Below are positions 8,211 to 15,953 of a DNA stretch of 64,000 nt, in pieces. The notes beneath the pieces are model-generated. The model did not search any database. It was given only the letters and a program-made list of their open reading frames with translations, and was not told the origin of the DNA. The stretch is taken from the NCBI GenBank assembly GCA_046290435.1, contig JBKAGO010000074.1, positions 62,001 to 126,000 on the forward strand. Reading direction: 5' to 3'. A program made the position numbers and the translations under genes. Source of the stretch: CAVQUE01 sp046290435. GTDB taxonomy: Bacteria > Actinomycetota > Acidimicrobiia > Acidimicrobiales > UBA8592. Position 1 is the stretch's first letter. Every line of letters starts with the position of its first letter.

Positions 8211-9440
8211 TCACCAGCGGCCGCCGTCGGCGGGCGCCAGGCGGCTCATCGCCCAGGCGCCCAACAGTGGGCCCGGGGCCAGCATGGCGAACGCCCACCA
8301 CCAGCCGGCGCCGTCGCGGACGAGGGGCACCAGCCACATCGTCGTGACGGTCAGCAGGAAGCCGAACGCCAGCTGCACGGTCAGCGCGGTCCCGACGAAC
8401 GCCTGCTCGGCGCGCTCGGTGACGATGGCGGAGAACTGCGCCGAATCGGCCACGACGGCCACACCCCACACAACGGCCAGCGCCACCACGACCGCCAACG
8501 GCAGGCCACCCCAGCCGATCACCGCGGCGACCGAGCCCGACGCGAGCATGGCCATACGTGCCGACCGACCGCTGCCGACCCGGTCCGCCGCAGCGCCGGC
8601 GATCAGCGATCCGACGGCTCCGGCAGCGATCGCCGTGAACGCAAGCAGGGATGCGTCGATGCCCGAGCCGGATCGGTCGACGGCGTCCGCGAGGAACGCG
8701 GCGATCCACGCCCACATGGCGTAGAGCTCCCACATGTGGCCCAGGTAGCCGAGCGAGGCGAGCACCACCGGCCGGTCGCGCAAGGCACGAGAGGCCAGCG
8801 AGAGGCTGAACTGCGTGCGCGGGAACGGGTAGGGGCCGGGCGAGACCCCGAGCGCGAAGACCGCCCCGCCCACCACCGTGGCCGCCGACGTCGCGATCAT
8901 CACGATCTCCCAACGCGCGCCGCCGAAGCCGTTCACCAGATGCGGCGCGGCCGAGCCGACCGTGAGCGCCGCCACCATCGCCCCCATGGCGAGCCCGCGC
9001 CCCGCACGGAACCACGTCGCCACGAACTTCAGCGCCGGCGGATACACCCCGGCCAGGAACGCCCCGGTCAGGAACCGCAGCACGATCGCAGCGGCGAACC
9101 CGTCGAGGGGCACGATCAACACGTTGGTCACCGCAGCCCCGACCGCCGCCACCGCGACCAGCCGACGGACATCGACACGGTCGGCAAGCCCCACCACGGC
9201 CGAGACGAGCGCACCGGCGACGAACCCCAGCTGGAGTACCACCACCAGCGCCGACGCCGCATTGGTCGACAGGTCCCATCGCAGCCGCAACGCGGGCAGC
9301 ACCGCGGCCGTCGAGAACCAGGTGGTCATCGCCAACATCAGCCCGGCCGCTGCCCGCAGCAACGCCCGACGGGGTGCGCCGTCGCCCCCTGCCGGTGCGA
9401 CGCCGGGGGGCGGATGGTTGGTCGGAACCGGGACGGCCAT
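8211..9440 (-). CDS. MFS transporter
   Basis: A 409-residue polytopic protein with about 12 hydrophobic helices. It has the MFS layout, including the loop GLADRVDVRRLVAV after helix 2 (cf. motif A, GxLaDrxGrkp) and FLTGAFLAGVYPPALKFVATW in helices 4-5. The substrate is unknown; the fold resembles CynX/NimT- or NarK-like permeases rather than drug exporters. The ATG at 9440 (MAVPVP) is used; the much longer open frame upstream would run antisense through the FMN riboswitch and ribE and is rejected. It is divergent from the riboflavin operon, with its start about 120 bases from the riboswitch. Confidence 0.88.
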   Translation of the reverse strand: MAVPVPTNHPPPGVAPAGGDGAPRRALLRAAAGLMLAMTTWFSTAAVLPALRLRWDLSTNAASALVVVLQLGFVAGALVSAVVGLADRVDVRRLVAVAAVGAAVTNVLIVPLDGFAAAIVLRFLTGAFLAGVYPPALKFVATWFRAGRGLAMGAMVAALTVGSAAPHLVNGFGGARWEIVMIATSAATVVGGAVFALGVSPGPYPFPRTQFSLSLASRALRDRPVVLASLGYLGHMWELYAMWAWIAAFLADAVDRSGSGIDASLLAFTAIAAGAVGSLIAGAAADRVGSGRSARMAMLASGSVAAVIGWGGLPLAVVVALAVVWGVAVVADSAQFSAIVTERAEQAFVGTALTVQLAFGFLLTVTTMWLVPLVRDGAGWWWAFAMLAPGPLLGAWAMSRLAPADGGRW

Positions 9441-9557
9441 GGTCCCCGAACCCGCCGACCCCTGACGGCGTTCCCGGCGACACCACCAGGACGGGAGAAC
9501 GCAGCCCATCCGACTCGGGGCCTCCAGCGCCGTTTGGTACCTTTGGGTCACTCGCGA

Positions 9558-9704
9558 GTCCTCGCGGGACGGTTTGGGTGGAAGTCCCGACCGGCGGTCA
9601 CAGCCCGCGAACCCCTTCCCCTTCGGGGGTCGGGGCCGATCCGGTGGAACTCCGGGGCCGACGGTGAGAGTCCGGATGGGAGTGAGGACGCGCGCGGCGT
9701 CCTC
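9558..9704 (+). promoter_or_regulatory. FMN riboswitch (RFN element) with expression-platform hairpin
   Basis: All conserved RFN blocks are present in order: GGTTTGGGTGGAAGTCCCGA (9571-9590), ACCGGCGGT (9590-9598), CAGCCCGCGA (9601-9610), GGTGGAACTCCGGGGCCGAC (9643-9662) and AGAGTCCGGATGGGAG (9667-9682). The P1 closing stem is GTCCTC (9558-9563) with GAGGAC (9684-9689). The same 3' strand can instead pair with GCGTCCTC (9697-9704) as an eight-base hairpin, so the two structures are mutually exclusive. FMN binding would stabilise P1. Translation starts at 9753, so control of ribosome access or of Rho-dependent termination is more likely than a U-tract terminator, which I do not see. Confidence 0.95.
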
Positions 9705-9752
9705 GTCGCGTTCGTTCCCACGGGAGAACAACCGACGAAAGGGAAACCGCTC

Positions 9753-10325
9753 ATGTTCACCGGATTGGTGGAAGGGCTCGGTCGCGTCCTCGAACGCGAC
9801 GGACATCGGCTGCGGATCGCATCCTCGGCCATCGACGAAGACGCCGACATCGGCGACTCCATCGCCGTCAACGGCTGCTGCCTCACGGTGGCGAGACACA
9901 CCCCGGATTGGTGGGAGGCCGACGTCTCGGACGAGACGCTGCGCCGCACCAACATCGGGGCGCTCGCGCCGGGCGACAGCGTCAACCTCGAACGGCCCGT
10001 GCGGCTGATGGACCGCCTCGGCGGCCATCTGGTGCAGGGCCACGTCGACGGTGTCGGCACGGTCCTGGCGCCGACGCCGGACCTGGTGGTGTCGCTGCCG
10101 GAGTCGTTGGCGCGCTACGTGGTCGAGAAGGGTTCGATCACCGTCGACGGCGTGAGCCTCACGGTGGTCGACGTCACCGACGATCAGTTCAGCGTGGCGG
10201 TGATCCCCCACACCGCTGCGGTCACGACGCTCGGGCAGCGGGCGGTGGGCGATCCGGTCAACCTCGAGGTCGACGTGACCGTCAAGTATGTCGAGAAGCT
10301 CCTGGCCTGGCAGGTGGCCCGATGA
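9753..10325 (+). CDS. ribE: riboflavin synthase, alpha chain
   Basis: A 190-residue lumazine-binding protein with two tandem six-stranded barrels. It begins with the family signature MFTGLVEGLGRV. NGCCLTV (residues about 46-52) and DGVSLTV (about 144-150) are the equivalent ligand loops of the two halves, and GGHLVQGHVDGVG lies between them. It catalyses the dismutation of two 6,7-dimethyl-8-ribityllumazine molecules to riboflavin. The ATG at 9753 follows GAAAGGG, about nine bases upstream. The gene is first in the FMN-riboswitch operon, and its TGA overlaps the ribBA ATG by four bases. Confidence 0.96.
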   Translation: MFTGLVEGLGRVLERDGHRLRIASSAIDEDADIGDSIAVNGCCLTVARHTPDWWEADVSDETLRRTNIGALAPGDSVNLERPVRLMDRLGGHLVQGHVDGVGTVLAPTPDLVVSLPESLARYVVEKGSITVDGVSLTVVDVTDDQFSVAVIPHTAAVTTLGQRAVGDPVNLEVDVTVKYVEKLLAWQVAR

Positions 10326-11581
10326 GCTTCGCACCCATCGAAGATGCCATCGCGGCCATCGGCCGCGGCGAGATCGTGGTCGTCGTCGACGACGAAGATC
10401 GCGAGAACGAAGGCGACCTCATCATGGCGGCCGAGCACGCGACGCCCGAGGCCATCGCGTTCTTCCTCCATCACACCTCGGGGTTCATCTGCGCGTCGAT
10501 CACCACCGAACGGGCCCACGAGCTCGAGCTCGGGGCGATGGTGGCGGAGAACACCGAGTCGATGCGCACGGCGTTCCTCGTGAGCGTCGATGCCATCGAG
10601 GGCACCAGCACCGGCATCTCCGCCGCCGATCGGGCCTTGACGCTTCGGGCGCTCGTCGACCCGGCGACCCGCCCGGCCGACCTGGCCCGCCCCGGTCACA
10701 TCCTGCCCCTCGAGGCCCGCGACGGCGGCGTCCTCAAGCGGGCCGGGCACACCGAGGCCGCGGTCGATCTGGCCCGCCTGGCCGGCTGTGCGCCCGTCGG
10801 GGTGCTCTGCGAGATCGTCGATCACGACAAGCGCGACATGGCCCGGGTCCCGGAGCTGATCGAGTTCGCCGCGGCCCACGACCTGGTGATGGTCTCCATC
10901 GCCGACCTCGTGCGCTACCGGCGTCACCACGAGCAGCTGGTGGAACGGGTGGCGTCGACGACGGTGCCGACACGCTGGGGGCGCTTCGACTCCCACGCCT
11001 ACCGGTCGACCCTCGACGGCATCGAGCACGTGGCCTTCACCCTGGGCGACCTCTCGGCCGGCCCGTCCACGATGGTGCGGGTCCACAGCGAGTGCCTCAC
11101 CGGCGACGTGTTCGGCTCGTACCGCTGCGACTGCGGTCCTCAGCTCGACGCAGCGATGGCCCTCATCGCCGAAGAGGGCTGCGGTGCGGTGGTGTACCTG
11201 CGGGGCCACGAGGGGCGGGGTATCGGCATCGGCCACAAGATGCGGGCCTACGCGTTGCAGGACGCCGGGCGCGACACGGTGGACGCCAACACCGACCTCG
11301 GCCTGCCGGTGGATGATCGGGAGTACGGCATCGGGGCGCAGATCCTGGTGGATCTCGGCGTCACGTCGATGCGGCTCCTCACCAACAACCCGGCCAAGTA
11401 CAGCGGCCTCGAGGGCTACGGGCTCGAGATCACCGAACGCATCGGGATCGAGATCCCGCCGCGCCCGGAGAACGTCGAGTACCTGCGCACCAAACGCGAC
11501 CGCATGGGCCACCTGATGACCGAGCTCGACACGGGGCTCGACCCGCAGCTCGAGACCGAGCTCGACGAGGTGCCGACATGA
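10322..11581 (+). CDS. ribBA: bifunctional DHBP synthase/GTP cyclohydrolase II
   Basis: A 419-residue fusion. Residues about 1-200 are 3,4-dihydroxy-2-butanone-4-phosphate synthase, with the acidic metal loop DDEDRENEGD near 23-32 and the HTSGF and RPGHILPL motifs. Residues about 205-400 are GTP cyclohydrolase II, with the zinc ligands in ECLTGDVFGSYRCDCG (Cys near 258, 269 and 271), the YLRGHEGRGIGI loop and LLTNNPAKYSGLEGYGL. Together they supply both precursors of lumazine. The gene is coupled to ribE and ribH by four-base overlaps on each side. The deaminase/reductase ribD is not in this window. Confidence 0.97.
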   Translation: MSFAPIEDAIAAIGRGEIVVVVDDEDRENEGDLIMAAEHATPEAIAFFLHHTSGFICASITTERAHELELGAMVAENTESMRTAFLVSVDAIEGTSTGISAADRALTLRALVDPATRPADLARPGHILPLEARDGGVLKRAGHTEAAVDLARLAGCAPVGVLCEIVDHDKRDMARVPELIEFAAAHDLVMVSIADLVRYRRHHEQLVERVASTTVPTRWGRFDSHAYRSTLDGIEHVAFTLGDLSAGPSTMVRVHSECLTGDVFGSYRCDCGPQLDAAMALIAEEGCGAVVYLRGHEGRGIGIGHKMRAYALQDAGRDTVDANTDLGLPVDDREYGIGAQILVDLGVTSMRLLTNNPAKYSGLEGYGLEITERIGIEIPPRPENVEYLRTKRDRMGHLMTELDTGLDPQLETELDEVPT

Positions 11582-12066
11582 CGGCCCATCATCGCCCCGA
11601 CGCCGCACCCGCGGTCGACGGCGCCGCCCTGCGGGTGGCGGTCATCCGAGCACGCTGGAACACCGAGATCATCGACCGGCTGGCCGTAGGCGTCGCGCAC
11701 GCCCTCGACCGTGCTGGTGTCGTCCACCGCCGCGACCTCACCGTGGCCGGCAGCCTCGAGCTGCCGTTCGCGGCGAAGGTCGTCGCCGAGGCCGGCGACG
11801 TCGATGCCATCGTGTGCCTCGGCACCGTCGTGCGTGGCGAGACCACCCACTACGACCTCGTCGCCAACGGCTGCGCCACGGGCCTACAGCGGGTGCAGCT
11901 CGACACCGGCGTCCCGATCGGCTTCGGCGTGTTGACCGTCGAGGACCTCGACCAGGCCCGAGCCCGCAGCGAAGTGCCGCCCGGGCCCAATGCCGGCGCC
12001 GACGCCACCGAGGCCGCCCTCGAGCTCGCGGCAATGGTCCGCACCCTGACCGGAGTTCCCGGGTAA
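11578..12066 (+). CDS. ribH: 6,7-dimethyl-8-ribityllumazine synthase
   Basis: A 162-residue lumazine synthase that condenses the RibB and RibA/D products to 6,7-dimethyl-8-ribityllumazine. The WNTEI substrate loop is near residues 26-30. VAGSLELPFAAK (57-68) is the conserved pyrimidine pocket, and CLGTVVRGETTHYDLV (80-95) contains the phosphate-binding GxT and catalytic His. The terminal helix includes GADATEAALEL. Such proteins assemble as pentamers or 60-mers. Its ATG overlaps the ribBA stop (ATGA). It is the last gene of the riboswitch operon and converges on the kinase gene. Confidence 0.96.
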   Translation: MTAHHRPDAAPAVDGAALRVAVIRARWNTEIIDRLAVGVAHALDRAGVVHRRDLTVAGSLELPFAAKVVAEAGDVDAIVCLGTVVRGETTHYDLVANGCATGLQRVQLDTGVPIGFGVLTVEDLDQARARSEVPPGPNAGADATEAALELAAMVRTLTGVPG

Positions 12067-12097
12067 CACACGCTCGGGGTGATCGACGTTCTCGGAT

Positions 12098-12127
12098 CCC
12101 GGCGGAGCTCTACGGGGCCCCGCCGGG
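12098..12127. terminator. hairpin at the end of the rib operon
   Basis: CCCGGCGG (12098-12105) and CCGCCGGG (12120-12127) form a perfect eight-base stem, 32 bases after the ribH stop. The right arm overlaps the last codons of the convergent kinase gene. It plausibly acts as a shared terminator. Confidence 0.4.
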
Positions 12128-12712
12128 ACTCGGTGGTCGCTGCGCCGACACCGGCCACCGGTCGTCCACCCATGCATCGGCATCGAGGCGAAGACCGCCG
12201 TTCACAAGCGCCGCCCGGCAGCGCGCCAGCACCTCGAGCACCGAACCGTCGCTCGCAACGACGTACGACTCGACGTCGCCCAGATCGGCGAACTGATCCC
12301 ACATCGCCTCGGCGCAGGAGGCCGCGGTGGCGCCGTCACGCTCCCGCACCCTAGTCAGCGACGTCTCCCGCTCGGCCCGCACCACCAGGTAGCGCACGAC
12401 GACGCCCCGCGCCATCAGCCGACCGGCGACACGATCCAGGAACCACGGGCCCACGATCCCGTCCCACACCACCACGTACCCTGCCGCCGCATACCCCGCC
12501 GCGGCGTCGGCGACGATGTCCATGATCGCGGTGTTCTGCGCATGCGATGCCGGAAGGTGGGGCGGCACGAACCCGGAGCGGATCGACCGGTAGAACCAGT
12601 CGGACTCCAGGTACACGCCCCGCGCGGCGGACTCCGCCAGCGCAGCGGCGACCGTCGATTTCCCCGACCCCGGCGGGCCCGACACGATCAGCACCTCACC
12701 AGCCGACAGCAC
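12110..12712 (-). CDS. P-loop ATPase/kinase-like protein
   Basis: A 200-residue protein with an N-terminal Walker A, IVSGPPGSGKSTVAAALAE (from about residue 8), a short acidic ESDWFY segment (about residues 33-38), and a C-terminal ERETSLTRVRERDG region resembling the lid of small-molecule kinases or zeta-toxin-like P-loop enzymes. The nearest families are AAA_33/chloramphenicol phosphotransferase-like kinases; the substrate is unknown. The GTG at 12712 is my choice because it precedes the P-loop by a normal distance. An in-frame extension to 12871 would run through the promoter and palindrome of the divergent HTH gene. No good Shine-Dalgarno precedes it, so the start is uncertain. Confidence 0.7.
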   Translation of the reverse strand: MLSAGEVLIVSGPPGSGKSTVAAALAESAARGVYLESDWFYRSIRSGFVPPHLPASHAQNTAIMDIVADAAAGYAAAGYVVVWDGIVGPWFLDRVAGRLMARGVVVRYLVVRAERETSLTRVRERDGATAASCAEAMWDQFADLGDVESYVVASDGSVLEVLARCRAALVNGGLRLDADAWVDDRWPVSAQRPPSPGGAP

Positions 12713-12835
12713 GGAGCAACCGTAGGCCAGGCACGTGCCCTCGACGGCTGCGTTCCGGTTCCGGTAAGACTGGCGGGCTACCGCCGGGGGTCCGCGACCC
12801 ACGCCCGAGAGGCCGCTCGAGCACCGACACCTTCC

Positions 12836-12851
12836 GTACCATTTGTGGTAC
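12836..12851 (+). promoter_or_regulatory. palindromic operator/promoter of the HTH-nucleotidyltransferase gene
   Basis: GTACCA-TTTG-TGGTAC is a perfect six-base dyad that ends 10 bases before the GTG start at 12862. A -10-like TACGTT (12849-12854) overlaps its right arm and places the start of transcription at or next to the GTG, implying a leaderless mRNA. The location suits autorepression by the encoded HTH protein. Confidence 0.55.
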
Positions 12852-12861
12852 GTTCTTGCAG

Positions 12862-13398
12862 GTGTCGACACGGACCAAGAGCGCAGGAGATCCGTCGGGT
12901 GCCGTGACCTCGCGGCTCGTCGAAGAGCTCGAGGCGGCGCGGCGCGACCGGGGTGAATCGAAGGCCGATGTCGCCCGCGGCTCCGGTCTCGGTGAGCCGG
13001 CGGTGCGCAGGCTCTTGTCGGGTCGCCATCCCAACCCGACGGTCAAGACACTCGAAGCTGTCGCCGAGCACCTGGGCCTCCGACTGACGTTCGAGCCGGA
13101 CCCCGCCCGGACTGCGCCGACACTCGCCGACTTGCAGGCCAGAGCCGACGACATCCACCGCATCGTCGCCGCACACGGGGGGAGCAACGTCCGGGTGTTC
13201 GGATCCGTCGCACGCGGCGACGCTCGTCCGGACTCCGACGTGGATCTCCTCATCGACGCTGCGCCCGGCACGGGCCTGTTCGAGCTCGGCGCGATGGAGG
13301 ACGAACTCGAGGATGCCCTGGGCCGCAGCGTCGATGTCGTGACGTCCGGTTCCGGTCGGATGCAGCACATCCACGAGGAAGCCATCTCCCTTCGGTGA
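12862..13398 (+). CDS. XRE-type HTH domain fused to a minimal nucleotidyltransferase
   Basis: A 178-residue protein in two parts. Residues about 15-80 hold an XRE-like helix-turn-helix (KADVARGSGLGEPAVRRLLS, then NPTVKTLEAVAEHLGLRL). Residues about 95-175 hold an MNT-family nucleotidyltransferase with GSVARGDARPDSDVDLLID, the GSxxxG...DxD signature whose two Asp residues bind metal. MNT proteins are usually antitoxins of HEPN toxins, sometimes by AMPylating them. No HEPN gene is adjacent: the next gene overlaps it by four bases (GTGA) and is a PLP decarboxylase. A regulator that modifies a partner encoded elsewhere is possible; the role is open. Confidence 0.8.
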   Translation: MSTRTKSAGDPSGAVTSRLVEELEAARRDRGESKADVARGSGLGEPAVRRLLSGRHPNPTVKTLEAVAEHLGLRLTFEPDPARTAPTLADLQARADDIHRIVAAHGGSNVRVFGSVARGDARPDSDVDLLIDAAPGTGLFELGAMEDELEDALGRSVDVVTSGSGRMQHIHEEAISLR

Positions 13399-14768
13399 AC
13401 GACCCATCGGACCTCGACGTCATCCGTGCAGCTGCCGAGGCGGCGGTCGCGTATGCGGCGGCCATCGACGATCGGGCCGTCGCTCCCACGTCTGCCGCGC
13501 TCGACGCGCTCGGTGCGTTCGACGAAGACCTGCCCGACGGGTCCGGCGACGGTGCCGCCACCATCGAGCTGCTGGCCCGGGTGGGTGGGCCGGCGACGAT
13601 GGGCAGCACCGGTCCGGACTACTTCGGGTTCGTGAACGGTGCGACGTTGCCGGTGGCGCTCGGGGCGTCGTTCCTGGTCAATGCGTGGGACCAGAACGCC
13701 GCGTTGCCGGTCATGTCGCCGGTGGCCGCGGCCATCCACGACGTCACCAGCCGCTGGCTGAACGAGCTGCTCGGCCTCGCCACCGACACCGACATCGCGT
13801 TCGTCACCGGGGCCACCGTCGCCAACGCCACCTGCCTCGCCGCGGCACGCGACACGCTGCTGGCCGAGCGGGGCTGGGACGTCCAACGCGACGGCCTGTT
13901 CGGGGCGCCGCCCATCCAGGTGGTCGTCGGCGCCAAGGCGCACTCGACGCTGTCGAAGTCGCTGGGCCTCATCGGCCTGGGCCGCGACCGGGTGATCGTC
14001 GTTCCCGCCGACGACCAGGGCCGGATGATCGCCGCCGAGCTCCCCGATCTCGATCCCGCCGACGGGCCCGTCCTCTGCTGCGCGCAGGCGGGCGAGGTCA
14101 ACACCGGCGCCTTCGATCCCTTCGATCCAATCGCGGACTGGGTGCAGGCCCGCGACGGCTGGCTGCACGTCGACGGAGCGTTCGGCCTGTGGGCGCTGGC
14201 CGACCCGAGCCGTGCGGCGTTGGTGGCAGGGCTGGCTCGTGCCGACTCCCTCGCCACCGACGGGCACAAGTGGCTCAACGTCACCTACGACTGCGGCATC
14301 GTTTTCGTGCAACGACCCGGCGCGCTGCGGCGGACCTTCGCCGCGGTCGCCGGCTACCTGCCGCCCGAGTCCGGCTTCGAGGCGATGCACCACACCCCGC
14401 AGTCCAGCCAGCGCGCCCGCCAGGTCGAGGTGTGGGCGGTGCTGCGGACCCTCGGCCGCGACGGCGTCGCCGCGCTGGTGCGCCAGGCCGGCGAGTGCGC
14501 CACGGCCATCGCCGACCGGCTCCGCGCCGACGGCGTCGAGATCCTGAACGACGTGGTGCTCAACCAGGTCTTGGTCCGCCTCGACGACGGCGCCACCACC
14601 GAACGCCTCCTGACCGAAGTCCAACGCGACGGCCGCGTCTGGTGCGGCCCCACACAGTGGGCGGGCGCCACCGCCATGCGGATCAGCGTGTCGTCGTGGA
14701 AGACCACCCCCGCCGACGCCGCCCGCGCCGCCAACATCATCCTGGAGTGCGCCGCCCGGGTCCGCTGA
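13395..14768 (+). CDS. PLP-dependent group II decarboxylase-like protein
   Basis: A 457-residue fold-type I PLP enzyme of the aromatic-amino-acid/glutamate decarboxylase family. Visible features are GPDYFGFVNGA, the FVTGATVANATCLAAARD cofactor loop, HVDGAFG with the Asp that contacts the pyridine nitrogen, and TDGHKWLN with the Schiff-base Lys (near residue 294). The substrate cannot be read from the sequence; related actinobacterial proteins are often annotated as aspartate aminotransferase-like. The GTG start overlaps the stop of the HTH-nucleotidyltransferase gene by four bases, so the two are cotranslated, an unexpected pairing. Confidence 0.85.
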   Translation: MNDPSDLDVIRAAAEAAVAYAAAIDDRAVAPTSAALDALGAFDEDLPDGSGDGAATIELLARVGGPATMGSTGPDYFGFVNGATLPVALGASFLVNAWDQNAALPVMSPVAAAIHDVTSRWLNELLGLATDTDIAFVTGATVANATCLAAARDTLLAERGWDVQRDGLFGAPPIQVVVGAKAHSTLSKSLGLIGLGRDRVIVVPADDQGRMIAAELPDLDPADGPVLCCAQAGEVNTGAFDPFDPIADWVQARDGWLHVDGAFGLWALADPSRAALVAGLARADSLATDGHKWLNVTYDCGIVFVQRPGALRRTFAAVAGYLPPESGFEAMHHTPQSSQRARQVEVWAVLRTLGRDGVAALVRQAGECATAIADRLRADGVEILNDVVLNQVLVRLDDGATTERLLTEVQRDGRVWCGPTQWAGATAMRISVSSWKTTPADAARAANIILECAARVR

Positions 14769-14779
14769 ACGGGCGGTCC

Positions 14780-14800
14780 GCGGACGGTCAGTCCGTCCGC
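14780..14800. terminator. hairpin between convergent genes
   Basis: GCGGACGG (14780-14787) and CCGTCCGC (14793-14800) form a perfect eight-base stem with a five-base loop. It begins 12 bases after the decarboxylase stop and overlaps the end of the convergent hydrolase gene. It is probably a bidirectional terminator. Confidence 0.5.
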
Positions 14801-15882
14801 TGGTCGGCGAAGAAGTGGATCAGGGCCGGGTTGAGCAGGTCCGCCCGTTCCCACTGCAGGAAGTGCCCCGCGGCCGGCATGACGAAGGGCCCCACCCGGT
14901 CGCGGAATGCGACCTCGCAGCAGTGGACGAAGTCGGGGCCGACCACCTGGTCGTCGGCGCCGTAGAACAGCAGGGTCGGGATCTCGACCGGCAGGCTCAG
15001 CAGCGCCGGTTCCTGCTGCGCCCGCCCGTGGGCGAGCTGGTACACGGCCCAGCCGGCGCGCAGGCGGGCCTCGTCGGCGAACGGTTCGGTCATGAAGTCC
15101 ACGTCGTCGGCGGTGAACGAACCCGGCGACGCCCACAGCCGGTGGGTGTACATGCCGGCCACGTACCGACGGCGCTCGGCGTCGCTCGACAACGATGCCG
15201 CCAGCTCGTCGGGCATCGCCCCCTGCCAGATCCGGTAGTCGGCGGTCGGGTGATCGGTCGTGATCGACCGGATCGACCCGAGGTCGATCCCGGCGGCCGC
15301 GTACTCGTCGAGCAGGATCGGCGGCACCGAGTTGAAGAAGCAGAGCTTGTCGACGAACCCCTCGAAGCGGTGCACCATGTCGATCGACACCGCCCCGCCC
15401 ACGTCGCCGCCCACCACGCCGCAGTGGTCGTGGCCCAACACGTCGTGCACCAGGGCATGCAGGTCGCGGCTGTAGCGGGCCAGGTCGTAGTGGTCGTCGG
15501 GAGCGAGGTCGGAGTCGCCGTAGCCACGCAGGTCCGGCACGATCACCTCGTAGCCGGCGGCGACGAGCGGCTCGATGTTGCGCCACCAGATCCGCTTGGT
15601 CTCCGGATAGCCGTGCACCAACAACAGCGGGTACCCACTGCCCTCGCGCACGTACGCGAGCGACACACCGTCGGCCACCTCGGCCCGATGGATGGTGAAC
15701 GCGTCGGCGGCAGGCGTTGCCGGCTGCGCAGGTCGGAGGCGCTGGTCGTAGTACACGCCGAGAGCGTAGAGCGACGCGAGGAGGCGAGCCCGAAACCTGC
15801 GCGCAGCCACATCCGACCGGCGACCCGGCCCGTCCGGCGGCCAGCCACCACTTCCAGCCACCTGTCGAATGTCTGTCGTCAT
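14788..15882 (-). CDS. alpha/beta hydrolase, epoxide hydrolase-like
   Basis: A 364-residue hydrolase. It has LLLVHGYPE (the HGxP oxyanion motif, near residues 87-95), the nucleophile elbow GGDVGG with an Asp nucleophile (near 159), a cap region, and a C-terminal FVMPAAGHFLQWE carrying the catalytic His. An Asp nucleophile and HGYPE point to soluble epoxide hydrolases or haloacetate dehalogenases rather than esterases. About 50 residues precede the core, with LLASLYALGVYYDQRL that could be an amphipathic or membrane-associated helix. The ATG at 15882 is the only good upstream start. It is divergent from the chemoreceptor gene. Confidence 0.85.
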   Translation of the reverse strand: MTTDIRQVAGSGGWPPDGPGRRSDVAARRFRARLLASLYALGVYYDQRLRPAQPATPAADAFTIHRAEVADGVSLAYVREGSGYPLLLVHGYPETKRIWWRNIEPLVAAGYEVIVPDLRGYGDSDLAPDDHYDLARYSRDLHALVHDVLGHDHCGVVGGDVGGAVSIDMVHRFEGFVDKLCFFNSVPPILLDEYAAAGIDLGSIRSITTDHPTADYRIWQGAMPDELAASLSSDAERRRYVAGMYTHRLWASPGSFTADDVDFMTEPFADEARLRAGWAVYQLAHGRAQQEPALLSLPVEIPTLLFYGADDQVVGPDFVHCCEVAFRDRVGPFVMPAAGHFLQWERADLLNPALIHFFADQRTD

Positions 15883-15953
15883 GCCTCAAGGTCGCTCGAC
15901 CCGAGCCGATCGGCTCATCGGGACATCGAAGACCTTCTCGCAGGAGAACGAAC

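Noticed and set aside
6502..10325. Very long plus-strand frames (740 and 756 codons) across the disulfide reductase, MFS and riboswitch regions.
   Set aside because: The first is antisense to clear enzymes. In the second only the last 190 codons (ribE from 9753) are real; the upstream extension would translate through the FMN riboswitch.
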